Below, one piece after another: positions 33,561 to 41,767 of a stretch of 64,000 bases of DNA; the first letter of the stretch is position 1, and each line of letters begins with the position of its first letter. The position numbers and the translations under genes were made by a program. This DNA is from Amycolatopsis rifamycinica. Lineage in GTDB: Bacteria; Actinomycetota; Actinomycetes; Mycobacteriales; Pseudonocardiaceae. The stretch lies in assembly GCF_000695625.1 (NCBI RefSeq), contig NZ_JMQI01000003.1, positions 62,001 to 126,000 on the forward strand. Reading direction: 5' to 3'. Under the pieces are notes generated by a model that saw nothing but the letters and a program-made list of their open reading frames with translations, was not told the DNA's origin and made no database searches.

Positions 33561-35378
33561 GTGACTGACACTTCTCGCCGGACCTTCCTCCTCGGCGCCC
33601 CGGCCGTCGCCGCCGCCGCGACCCTGCCGAACGTCCTCGGCGCCCCCGCCGCCCCAGCCACCGGCCGGCACCGCCCGGACACCGAAGACCCGCGCTTCAC
33701 GCTCGTGGTCATGCCGGACACGCAGTACCTCTTCGACGAGGACCGCGGCGACGCGGCCCCGCTGGACGCCTCGCTGCGCTACGTCCTCGACGAGAGTGAC
33801 GACAACGTTGTCTTCCTCGCCCACCTGGGTGATCTCACGCAGAACGGCCGGGCAGACGAGTTCGCCCGCATCGGCCGGTCGTTCCAGGCTCTCGACCGCC
33901 GCCGGTTCCCGTACAGCACCCTCGCGGGCAACCACGACATCGACGGCTCGAAGGACGACCAGCGCGGCCCTTCGCCGTACCTGGACGCGTTCGGCCCGCA
34001 GCGCCAGCGCAACTCGCCGACGTTCCGCGGCGCTTCGAAGGACGGCTACAACACCTACCACGTCTTCCGCGGCGGCGGCCGCGAGTGGCTGCTGCTCGCC
34101 CTCGACTGGCGGCCATCGGCGGGCGGCCTGAACTGGGCGAAGCAGGTCCTCGCGCAGCACCCCGGGCTGCCGGCCATCCTCACCATCCACGAGCTGGTCT
34201 GGGCCGACGACAACGCCCAGGCGCAGTTCTCGACGTTCGGCGAGCACGTGTGGAAGGAACTGGTCGAGGGCAACGACCAGATCTTCCTGACGCTGAACGG
34301 GCACTACTGGCCGACCGGGCGCACCGTCCGGAAGAACGCCGCCGGGCACGACGTGCACGTCCACATCACCAACTACCAGGACCGCTACTACGGCGGCAGC
34401 GCGATGGTTCGGCTCTACCAGTTCGACCTCGCGCGCGGCGTGATCGACGTCCGGACGTTCTCGCCGTGGCTCGCCGCGCAGGACCACCTGAGCGAGCTGC
34501 AGCAGCAGGAGGTGGAGCGCAGCGGCGCGGCCGACTACTTCAGCCTGGAGATCGACTTCGCCGAGCGGTTCAAGGGCTTCGCGCCGGTGCCGGTCCCGCC
34601 CGCGCGGCCGGCGAGGCAGCTGGTCATCCCCGGTACCGTCGCGTACTGGCGCTTCGAAGGCGGTCAGGACGGCAAGGCGGTGCCGGACGACGTCGTCGTG
34701 CGCGACCAGACCGGCCGCGGCAACGACCTCACGCGCGTCACCGCGCCCGGGAGCGGGCCGGACGCGCTGAAGTACTCGAGCGAGTTCTCGCCGCGGCAGC
34801 CGTCGCGGGCGAGCCTGCGGTTCGACGGCGGCCGCGACCCGAGCCGCGGCGCGTACCTGCGCACGGTCGACGCGGCGCCGATCAACAAGCTGAAGTTCGA
34901 GCGCGGGTACACCGTCGAGGCGTTCTTCCGGTTGCCGGCGAACTTCAAGGACGGCCACCACGGCTGGTGCGGCCTGTTCGCCCGGCAGGGCAGCGGCGCG
35001 GCGGCGGGCAAGACCGGCGACGACCCGCAGGAGTCGGCGGCCACACTGTCCCTTTCGGACAGCGGCGAGCTGCAGTGGGCGGTGTACCCGCTCAACCAGA
35101 ACCGGACGTCGACGAACTGGGGGCACGAGCTGCCGGTGGAGAAGTGGTGGCACGTCGCCGTGGTGAACGACGGACGGCGCACGACGATGTACGTCGACGG
35201 CTGCCCGGTGGTCCGGAACCCGGCCACGCCCGCCGTCGGGCTCGCCGATCCGGGCGGTTCGTGGCTGGTCGGCGCCTCGTCCTACGGAGGCAGGGTCGAC
35301 CGGAGTTTCGCGGGGTTGCTGGGTGACGTGCGGGTGGTGGACCGGCCGCTGAACCCGCGGGAATTCATGCTGGGCTGA
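33561..35378 (+). CDS. Tat-exported metallophosphoesterase with LamG-like C-terminal domain
   Basis: This 605-residue secreted protein starts with a twin-arginine signal (S-R-R-T-F-L-L-G, then an Ala-rich core). The calcineurin-like phosphoesterase domain follows: V-V-M-P-D-T-Q, then L-A-H-L-G-D-L-T, then L-A-G-N-H-D, and later T-L-N-G-H-Y. The last 200 residues look like a concanavalin/LamG sandwich, with F-D-G-G-R-D and V-E-A-F-F-R-L. The GTG at 33561 was chosen because the Tat motif follows at once. It may scavenge phosphate from an organic phosphate or polymer outside the cell. Confidence 0.86.
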   Translation: MTDTSRRTFLLGAPAVAAAATLPNVLGAPAAPATGRHRPDTEDPRFTLVVMPDTQYLFDEDRGDAAPLDASLRYVLDESDDNVVFLAHLGDLTQNGRADEFARIGRSFQALDRRRFPYSTLAGNHDIDGSKDDQRGPSPYLDAFGPQRQRNSPTFRGASKDGYNTYHVFRGGGREWLLLALDWRPSAGGLNWAKQVLAQHPGLPAILTIHELVWADDNAQAQFSTFGEHVWKELVEGNDQIFLTLNGHYWPTGRTVRKNAAGHDVHVHITNYQDRYYGGSAMVRLYQFDLARGVIDVRTFSPWLAAQDHLSELQQQEVERSGAADYFSLEIDFAERFKGFAPVPVPPARPARQLVIPGTVAYWRFEGGQDGKAVPDDVVVRDQTGRGNDLTRVTAPGSGPDALKYSSEFSPRQPSRASLRFDGGRDPSRGAYLRTVDAAPINKLKFERGYTVEAFFRLPANFKDGHHGWCGLFARQGSGAAAGKTGDDPQESAATLSLSDSGELQWAVYPLNQNRTSTNWGHELPVEKWWHVAVVNDGRRTTMYVDGCPVVRNPATPAVGLADPGGSWLVGASSYGGRVDRSFAGLLGDVRVVDRPLNPREFMLG

Positions 35379-35383
35379 AGCCC

Positions 35384-35452
35384 TTGACAGCGGGTGGACA
35401 ATAAAAAATCGGCGTGCCTTCCGAAAACGGAAGAACCCGCCGAACCTGTCAA
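35384..35452 (+). promoter_or_regulatory. Long hairpin structure ahead of the HelD gene
   Basis: TTGACAG (35384-35390) pairs with CTGTCAA (35446-35452), and GCGGGT pairs with ACCCGC just inside (35390-35395 with 35435-35440). An inner TTCCGAAAACGGAA hairpin sits at 35419-35432. It may end the upstream transcript or act as a leader control element. The first arm also resembles a -35 box (TTGACA). There are 24 bases between it and the TTG start. Confidence 0.6.
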
Positions 35453-35476
35453 TAGTCTAACCGCTGTGAGGGGAAC

Positions 35477-37681
35477 TTGTCAAATCCGGGGTACGACGAG
35501 GAATTGCGGGAAGAACGGGCCTACGTCGCCGCGCTGTACGAGCGGCTCGACCGCGAACGCGCGGCGGCGCGGGCCCGGTACCACGGCGCGCTGGGCCAAA
35601 CCGGGGTGACGCCTGGGGAGCGGGAGGTCGACGTCCGGTGCCGGGCGCGGGAGGCGGCCCGGCTGGACGTCGCCGACAACGGCCTTTGCTTCGGCCGGCT
35701 GGACGCCCTTTCGGGCGAAACCACTTACATCGGCCGGATCGGCCTGTTCGACGCGGAAAACGACTACGAACCGTTCCTGCTGGATTGGCGGGCGCCGGCG
35801 GCGCGGCCGTTCTACGTCGCCACGGCGGCGCGGCCGGAAAACATGCGGCGCCGCCGTCAGTTCCACACGGTGGGCCGCCGGGTCCTCGATTTCACCGACG
35901 AGGTGCTCGGCCGTCCCGGCGACGCCAAACGCGGGGACGCGGCCCTGCTCGCGGCGGTCAACGCGCCCCGCGGCGAGGGCATGCGGGACATCGTCGCGAC
36001 GATCCAGGCCGAGCAGGACGAGATCATCCGCCTCGGCCATGCCGGAGTGCTGGTGGTGGAGGGCGGCCCCGGCACCGGCAAGACCGCCGTCGCCCTGCAC
36101 CGGGTGGCGTACCTGCTCTACACGCGGCGCGAGCGGATGTCCCGCGGCGGGGTGCTCGTCGTCGGGCCGAGCCCGCTGTTCCTCGACCACATCGGCCGCG
36201 TGCTGCCGTCGCTCGGCGAGTCCGACGTCGTCTTCCTGACCACCGGCGACCTCGTGCCCGGGCTGCGCGTCACGGCCGAGGACCGGCCGGAGGTGGCGCG
36301 GCTCAAGGGCTCGCTGACGATCCTGGACGTGCTGGCCGCCGCGGTCGCCGACCGCCAGGAGCTGCCCGCCGAACCGGTGCCGGTCGAGCTGACCGACGTC
36401 ACCGTGGAGGTCGACGCCGAGCTCGCCGCCGAGGCCCGTGCCGCGGCGCGCGCGTCCGGGCTGCCGCACAACGAAGCCCGCGCGGTCTTCCGTGCGCACG
36501 CGGTATCACTCGTGGCCGAGCGGGCCGTGGCGAAGATCGGCGAAGGCTGGCTGGACCGAGAGGACCGCGGGTTGTGGGCGGACCTGCGTGCCGACGTCCT
36601 CGCCGAACTGGCGGCGCACGAAGCGCTCGACGTCGTGCTCGACGCGCTGTGGCCCTCCCTGACGCCGGAGACGCTGCTGGCGGGGTTGTACGAGTCCGCG
36701 CGCCGCATCGAGGCCGCCGGGGCCGATCCGGCGTTGTTCCGGGCGGACGGCACCGCCTGGACCGTGTCGGATGTGCCGTTGCTCGACGAGCTCGTCGACC
36801 TCCTCGGCCGGGACGAAGCCGCCGAACGTGCCGCCGCGCGCCGGCGGGCGGAAGCGGAAGCCGAGTACGCCGCCGGCGTCATGGACCTCATGCAGCTGGA
36901 CACCGAAGAGCTGGACGAGGACGTCCAGCTGGTCGCCGGGGATCTGCTCGACGCCGTGGACCTGGCCGGGCGGTTCACCGAGCGCGACCCGCGCGACCTC
37001 GCCGAGCGGGCGGCCGCGGACCGCGACTGGACGTACGGGCACGTCGTCGTCGACGAGGCCCAGGAACTGTCCGAAATGGACTGGCGGGTGCTGGTGCGGC
37101 GCTGCCCCAGCCGTTCGTTCACCATCGTCGGCGACCTCGCCCAGCGCCGTTCGGCGGCCGGCGCGACGGCGTGGGGCCCGGTGCTCGCGCCGTACGTCGG
37201 CGACCGCTGGGTGTACCGGCGGCTGACCGTGAACTACCGGACCCCGGCGGAGATCATGGCCGTCGCGGGCGGGGTGCTGGCCCGGTTCGCGCCGGACGCG
37301 CGGCCGCCGGAATCGGTGCGGGCGAGCGGGGTCCGGCCGTGGTCCAGACGAGTGGCGGACGACGAGCTGGCCGGCGCCATCGAAGACTTCGTCCGCGACG
37401 AGGCCGGCCGCGACGGCACCAGTGTCGTGATCGGTCCGCCGGGGGTGCCGGGAACGATCCCGGCCGCGGCGGCGAAAGGACTGGAGTTCGACGCCGTGCT
37501 CGTCGTCGAACCGGAGCGGATCCTGGCCGCGGGCCCGCGTGGCGCGGCGGAGCTCTACGTCGCGCTCACGCGCGCCACGCAGCGCCTCGGGGTGCTGCAC
37601 CGGGATCCGCTCCCGGCGGCGCTGACCGGCCTCGCCGAGGCCGGGGTGCCCGCGAGGTCCGGGCACCGGCGGTTCCTGTAG
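35477..37681 (+). CDS. helD: HelD-type RNA polymerase-associated helicase
   Basis: This 734-residue UvrD-like ATPase has the HelD arrangement. The N-terminal coiled region (E-L-R-E-E-R-A-Y-V, then L-Y-E-R-L-D) comes first. Walker A is G-G-P-G-T-G-K-T-A near residue 196, and Walker B is V-V-V-D-E-A-Q-E-L-S. The C-terminal motif VI-like region is V-A-L-T-R-A-T-Q-R-L. HelD proteins clear RNA polymerase from DNA; some (HelR) displace rifamycin. The start is the TTG at 35477 with GAGGGGAAC upstream. It is preceded by the long hairpin described separately. The assignment to a resistance role is inference only. Confidence 0.9.
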   Translation: MSNPGYDEELREERAYVAALYERLDRERAAARARYHGALGQTGVTPGEREVDVRCRAREAARLDVADNGLCFGRLDALSGETTYIGRIGLFDAENDYEPFLLDWRAPAARPFYVATAARPENMRRRRQFHTVGRRVLDFTDEVLGRPGDAKRGDAALLAAVNAPRGEGMRDIVATIQAEQDEIIRLGHAGVLVVEGGPGTGKTAVALHRVAYLLYTRRERMSRGGVLVVGPSPLFLDHIGRVLPSLGESDVVFLTTGDLVPGLRVTAEDRPEVARLKGSLTILDVLAAAVADRQELPAEPVPVELTDVTVEVDAELAAEARAAARASGLPHNEARAVFRAHAVSLVAERAVAKIGEGWLDREDRGLWADLRADVLAELAAHEALDVVLDALWPSLTPETLLAGLYESARRIEAAGADPALFRADGTAWTVSDVPLLDELVDLLGRDEAAERAAARRRAEAEAEYAAGVMDLMQLDTEELDEDVQLVAGDLLDAVDLAGRFTERDPRDLAERAAADRDWTYGHVVVDEAQELSEMDWRVLVRRCPSRSFTIVGDLAQRRSAAGATAWGPVLAPYVGDRWVYRRLTVNYRTPAEIMAVAGGVLARFAPDARPPESVRASGVRPWSRRVADDELAGAIEDFVRDEAGRDGTSVVIGPPGVPGTIPAAAAKGLEFDAVLVVEPERILAAGPRGAAELYVALTRATQRLGVLHRDPLPAALTGLAEAGVPARSGHRRFL

Positions 37682-37725
37682 CGGGCGGGGGGTGGCGGGC
37701 GGCGGTACCCGTCATCCCCGCACCG

Positions 37726-38202
37726 CTACGCCGTGAGCCGGCCCCAGGAGTAGTTCTGCTTGGCCAGCTTGAGGTACACGAACAGTTCGGTCCCGGACAC
37801 GCCCGGGATCTTGCGCACCTCTTCGCCGAGCACCTCGAGCATGTGGTCGTCGTCCCGGCAGACCAGCTCGGCCAGCAGGTCGTACCGCCCGGCGCACAGC
37901 ACGACGTAGTGCACGTTCGGCAGCTCGGACAGCTTGTCGGCGACGTCGCGGGGATCGACGCCGTCGACGTTGATGCCGACCATGGCCTGGCGCGTCAGGT
38001 CGACGTTGGCGGGGTCGGTCACCGCGACGATCTGCATCAGGTCGTCGCGCAGCAGCCGCTGCACGCGCTGGCGAACCGCTCCCTCCGAAAGCCCGACCGC
38101 CTTGGCGAGCGCGGTGAACGAGGCCCGGCCGTCCTTCTGGAGCAGGTCGATCAGCGATCTGTCCGTATTGTCCAGCGCGCGCGCACGTGTTTCGTCACCC
38201 AT
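37726..38202 (-). CDS. Lrp/AsnC-family regulator
   Basis: This 158-residue regulator has an N-terminal helix-turn-helix (S-F-T-A-L-A-K-A-V-G-L-S-E-G-A-V-R-Q-R-V) and a C-terminal RAM ligand-binding sandwich. It is divergent from an amino-acid-type APC permease 279 bases away, so it probably controls that transporter and responds to an amino acid. The 20-residue lead before the HTH is typical. Confidence 0.88.
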   Translation of the reverse strand: MGDETRARALDNTDRSLIDLLQKDGRASFTALAKAVGLSEGAVRQRVQRLLRDDLMQIVAVTDPANVDLTRQAMVGINVDGVDPRDVADKLSELPNVHYVVLCAGRYDLLAELVCRDDDHMLEVLGEEVRKIPGVSGTELFVYLKLAKQNYSWGRLTA

Positions 38203-38481
38203 GCCGTCCCTCCCTGTGTTTCGGCATGTGATTTGTCAAGTGCGCAGCGTATCGAGACCAGGCCAGAAAGCGAGCCCTCCGCGCCAGCTTCGCGCGATTC
38301 GACGTGCACGCCGCGCTCAGCCGAGGAATCGGTGGTCAGGGGCGGAATCGACGAGGCTTTCCGAGGCGGTTTTGTGCGCCCGCGCACAGCAGCACGCGCC
38401 GGCCGTCCGGCGGCAGGTACCGTCTGGCGGCTTCCCCTACCGGCGACCCCGGCTTTCAGCGACTTTCAGGAGGAGAAACGC
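38203..38481. other. Divergent intergenic region between Lrp and APC permease
   Basis: These 279 bases hold no supported gene. They contain AT-richer stretches such as GTGATTTGTCAAGTG near 38228 that could be Lrp contact sites, but no clear palindrome is visible. An AGGAGGAG ribosome site precedes the permease ATG. Confidence 0.4.
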
Positions 38482-40032
38482 ATGTCGGAGGCCGTGGCGC
38501 TCGGCGTCGCCCCCGCCGTTCCCGCGAAGGGACTGCGCGGCGGCGCGCTGGGCATGGTGTCGTCGATGGTGATCGGGATGTCCTCGACCGCGCCGGCCTA
38601 CTCCATCGCGGCCACGCTCGGGCTGATCGTGCTGGCCGGCACCGGGTTCCAGGCGGCCGCGTTCGTGCTGCTCTCGTTCGTGCCCGTGCTGTTCGTCGCC
38701 TTCGCCTTCCGCGAGCTGAACACCGCGGAACCCGACTGCGGCACCAACTTCACCTGGGCGGCGCGCGCGTTCGGCCCGCACGCCGGGTGGTTCACCGGCT
38801 GGGTCGTCACGGTCGCGCAGCTGCTGGTGATGAGCAGCCAGTCCGCGCTCACCGGCCGGTACACGCTGCTGCTGTTCGGCGCCTCCGACGCGGCGGGCAA
38901 CCGGTGGGTGACGACGGCGATCGGGGCCGCCTGGCTGCTGGCGCTGTGCTGGCTCTGCCACCGCGGGATCGAGGTGTCCGCGCGGGCGCAGTGGATCCTG
39001 CTCGGCGTGGAGCTCGCCGTCCTGGTGCTCTTCTCGGTCGTCGCGCTGGTCCGCGTCTTCGAAGGCACGGCCGGGCCGCAGGCGTCGCTGCCGCGGCTGG
39101 ACTGGCTGTGGCCGGGCGGGGTTTCGGCCGGCACCGCGGTCTCGGCGGTGCTGCTGGCCGTGTTCATCTACTGGGGCTGGGAAAGCTCGCTGTCGGTCAA
39201 CGAGGAGTCGGCCGATCCGCGCCGCGCGCCGGGCCGCGCGGCCGTGCTGTCGACGGTGTTGCTGGTGCTGAACTACCTGCTCGTCACGGTGGCCGCGCTG
39301 GCCTTCGCCGGGGTCGGCAGCGAGGGGATCGGCCTGGCCAACGAGGCCAACTCCGAAGACGTCCTGGCCGGGCTGGGCGGCGCGGTGTTCGGCGACGGCG
39401 CCGGCGGCAAGGTCCTGGGCGTGCTGCTGATCGTGTCCGTGCTGACCAGTGGCGCGGCCACCAGCCAGGCGACGATCATGCCGGCGGCGCGCACGACGTT
39501 GTCGATGGCCAGCCACGGCGCCTTGCCGCGGGTCTTCGGGCGCGTGCACCCGCGGTTCCGGACCCCGACGGTGGCGACCTGGGCGTTCGGCCTGGTCTCG
39601 CTGGCCGTGTACGTGCTGCTGGCGCTGATCAGCGACAACGTGCTCGCCGACTCGGTCGACGCGGTGGGGCTGACCATCGCCATCGAGTACACGATGACGG
39701 CGCTGGCCTGCGTCTGGGTGTTCCGCCGGACGCTCTTCGCGAGCGTGCGCAACTTCGTGCTGCGTGGGCTGCTGCCGTTCACCGGCGGGGTGTTCTTCCT
39801 GGCCGTGCTGGTGTTCGCGCTGCTCGAGTACGCGCGGCCGGACGCGGGCGAGACGACGGTGTTCGGCATCGGCGGCGTCGCGGTGATCGGCGTGGTGTCG
39901 ATCGTGCTCGGGGTGCCGCTGATGTTCGCCGTCCACCGCGCCTGCCGCGACTTCTTCGCCGGCCGCCGCCTGCCGCGCGGCTTCGTGCCGCGTGGCGGCG
40001 AAAGCATCGTCAGCCCAGATCGCGCCGGCTGA
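38482..40032 (+). CDS. APC-family amino acid/amine permease
   Basis: This 516-residue transporter has about 12 to 14 helices. The unwound first helix carries S-S-M-V-I-G-M-S-S-T-A-P-A-Y-S, a family substrate-binding region, and P-D-C-G-T-N-F-T-W is in the expected loop. W-G-W-E-S-S-L-S-V-N-E-E-S and the P-A-A-R-T-T-L-S-M-A-S-H-G-A-L-P segment also match the family. It moves an amino acid or related amine across the membrane. An AGGAGGAG ribosome site sits ahead of ATG 38482. Its last 23 bases overlap the convergent lysA gene. Confidence 0.9.
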   Translation: MSEAVALGVAPAVPAKGLRGGALGMVSSMVIGMSSTAPAYSIAATLGLIVLAGTGFQAAAFVLLSFVPVLFVAFAFRELNTAEPDCGTNFTWAARAFGPHAGWFTGWVVTVAQLLVMSSQSALTGRYTLLLFGASDAAGNRWVTTAIGAAWLLALCWLCHRGIEVSARAQWILLGVELAVLVLFSVVALVRVFEGTAGPQASLPRLDWLWPGGVSAGTAVSAVLLAVFIYWGWESSLSVNEESADPRRAPGRAAVLSTVLLVLNYLLVTVAALAFAGVGSEGIGLANEANSEDVLAGLGGAVFGDGAGGKVLGVLLIVSVLTSGAATSQATIMPAARTTLSMASHGALPRVFGRVHPRFRTPTVATWAFGLVSLAVYVLLALISDNVLADSVDAVGLTIAIEYTMTALACVWVFRRTLFASVRNFVLRGLLPFTGGVFFLAVLVFALLEYARPDAGETTVFGIGGVAVIGVVSIVLGVPLMFAVHRACRDFFAGRRLPRGFVPRGGESIVSPDRAG

Positions 40033-41353
40033 GGTCCTCCTCGGTCTCGCGGCGCACCAGCAGCGTGGCGACGCCGTTGCGGACGCCGACCAGCGGCGGG
40101 CGGCCGACCTGGTTGTAGTTCGAGGCCAGCGAGTGGTGGTACGCGCCGGTGCACGGCACGGCCAGGAGGTCGCCCGCGTGCAGGTCGGCCGGCAGGCTGA
40201 TGCCGTCGGCGAGGACGTCGCCGGCTTCGCAGTGCCGGCCGACCACGGTCATCGGGACGCGCTTCGCCTTCGACCGCCGTCCGACCAGGCGCGTCGTGTA
40301 GCGGGCGCCGTAGAGGGACGGCCGCGCGTTGTCGCTCATGCCGCCGTCGACCGCGACGAACGTGCGGCTGCCGCGCTTGACGGCGCACACGCGGTACACG
40401 GTGATCCCGGCGGGCCCGACGATCGCCCGGCCGGGCTCGATCGTCAGGCGGGGCAGGGGGAAGCCGTGCGCGGCGCACTCATAGGCCAGCGCCACGCGCA
40501 GGCGGCGCGAGTAGCCGCCGAGGTCGAACGCGGGCTCGCCGCCGACGTACGGCACCGCGTGCCCGCCGCCGAGGTCGAGCTCCCGCAGCGTGACGCCGTG
40601 CGTGTCCCGGACCCGGACGAGCACCTCGGCCATCCGCCGCGCGGCGGCCTCGTACCGGTCGATCCTGGTCACCTGGGAGCCGATGTGGCAGTGCAGGCCG
40701 GTCAGCCGCAACCCGGGTTGGGTTTTGATTGCTTCGACGGCGGCGTCGACGTTGTCAGGCACGCCGTCGAGGAGCGAGAAGCCGAACTTCTGGCCTTCGG
40801 CGCCGGTGCTGATGGCGGCGTGCGCCCCGGCCGCGACGCCCGGCGTCACCCGGATCAGCACCTGCTGTGCGCCGTGCGCGAGCGCACCGAGCTGCTCGAT
40901 CTCGTCGAGCGAATCGACGACGATCCGCCGGACGCCGTAGCCGAGCGCGGCCTTCAGGTCCTCGGGCGTCTTCGCGTTGCCGTGCAGCAGCATGCGCTCC
41001 GCGGGGAAGCCGACAGAGCGTGCGACGGCGATCTCGCCGGCGGAGCAGGTGTCGAGCGACAACCCCTCTTCGGCGACCCAACGCAGTACGGCTCGCGTAC
41101 ACAGCGCCTTGCTCGCGTACGCGACTTCGACGTCCGGGAGCGCTTCGCGGTACTCGCGAGCGGTGTCGCGGACCTGCTGTTCGTCGATGAGGTAGGACGG
41201 CGTCCCGAAGCGGGCGGCGAGGTGGCTGACGGGCGCGCCGGCGAAGAGCAGCTCGCCGTCTTCGCCGAGTCGGGTGCTTCGCGGCCAGACTCCTGGCTCG
41301 AGGTGATCGGCGGCTTCGCAGCCGAGGCTGGGAAGAAGCTCGCTGAGCGTCAC
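40010..41353 (-). CDS. lysA: Diaminopimelate decarboxylase
   Basis: This 447-residue PLP enzyme decarboxylates meso-diaminopimelate to lysine. The PLP lysine is in V-A-Y-A-S-K-A-L near residue 82. The glycine-rich phosphate-binding loop shows as L-D-L-G-G-G-H, and E-P-G-R-A-I-V and the C-terminal C-E-A-G-D-V-L segment contain substrate-site residues. GTG 41351-41353 was chosen over an in-frame upstream ATG because GGAGG is eight bases ahead of it. Members of the ornithine decarboxylase family look similar, so some doubt on substrate remains. An inverted repeat lies in its leader. Confidence 0.85.
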   Translation of the reverse strand: MTLSELLPSLGCEAADHLEPGVWPRSTRLGEDGELLFAGAPVSHLAARFGTPSYLIDEQQVRDTAREYREALPDVEVAYASKALCTRAVLRWVAEEGLSLDTCSAGEIAVARSVGFPAERMLLHGNAKTPEDLKAALGYGVRRIVVDSLDEIEQLGALAHGAQQVLIRVTPGVAAGAHAAISTGAEGQKFGFSLLDGVPDNVDAAVEAIKTQPGLRLTGLHCHIGSQVTRIDRYEAAARRMAEVLVRVRDTHGVTLRELDLGGGHAVPYVGGEPAFDLGGYSRRLRVALAYECAAHGFPLPRLTIEPGRAIVGPAGITVYRVCAVKRGSRTFVAVDGGMSDNARPSLYGARYTTRLVGRRSKAKRVPMTVVGRHCEAGDVLADGISLPADLHAGDLLAVPCTGAYHHSLASNYNQVGRPPLVGVRNGVATLLVRRETEEDLSRRDLG

Positions 41354-41385
41354 GGGTGCCTCCGGGCTTCGCGGCGGATCGGACT

Positions 41386-41443
41386 CCGTCAGGACACCCC
41401 CGCGGACGGGCCCGGAGATCACCCGTGAATGCCGTCCTGACGG
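41386..41443 (-). promoter_or_regulatory. Inverted repeat in the lysA leader
   Basis: Arms CCGTCAGGAC (41386-41395) and GTCCTGACGG (41434-41443) are perfect complements and enclose 38 bases. In the transcript this would form a long hairpin 33 bases upstream of the lysA start. It is not a recognisable lysine riboswitch. It may be an attenuator or a repressor site. Confidence 0.45.
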
Positions 41444-41584
41444 CTTCGGTGGGTCCGCTTACTCTTTGTTAACGCGCGAGTAACTTGGGTCACACCCTGG
41501 TTGACCTGCGCAGATCGCCTACCGTGCCGCCGACCGATGGTGAGCTTGGCCGGGCGGCGCGCCTCGTGCGGCGGCCGGATTCGG

Positions 41585-41767
41585 TCAGTGCGCCCGGTGG
41601 TCCGCCGCCGAGCCGCACACGCAGCCGCGGTCGGCCGCCTGTCCGGCCGTGGTCGCGGCGCAGTAGCGGCGCGCGATCGCGTCGTGCGTGCCGAGGGGGT
41701 GCGGGCAGCTGGGGCACTGCGTGCCCGAACGAGGCACCTCCGTCGATTCGGGCCTCGGCGCCGTCAC
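41585..41767 (-). CDS. RGCVC-type small cysteine-rich protein
   Basis: This 60-residue protein begins at a GTG (41765-41767) that overlaps the desaturase stop by four bases. Two cysteine clusters are visible: C-P-S-C-P-H-P-L-G-T-H-D (about residues 18-29), then Y-C-A-A-T and R-G-C-V-C-G. The R-G-C-V-C-G ending matches the actinobacterial RGCVC family of unknown function. The Cys/His pattern suggests a zinc-binding ribbon or an iron-sulfur or electron-carrier role. Coupling to the desaturase supports a partnership with it, which is inference. Confidence 0.72.
   Translation of the reverse strand: MTAPRPESTEVPRSGTQCPSCPHPLGTHDAIARRYCAATTAGQAADRGCVCGSAADHRAH

Noticed and set aside
35384..35476. 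Rifampicin-associated element ahead of the HelD gene
   Set aside because: No GGGGCTTG-type inverted repeat was found; only an unrelated hairpin is present.
37682..37725. Terminator between helD and the Lrp gene
   Set aside because: GC-rich sequence without convincing complementary arms.
35638..40032. A rightward open frame of more than 1,400 codons crossing several genes
   Set aside because: Its first part is Arg/Pro/Ala-rich and lies in another frame of helD; only its last part is the APC permease. High GC creates such frames.
41354..41460. Lysine riboswitch ahead of lysA
   Set aside because: Only one simple hairpin is visible; the five-helix lysine aptamer is not.
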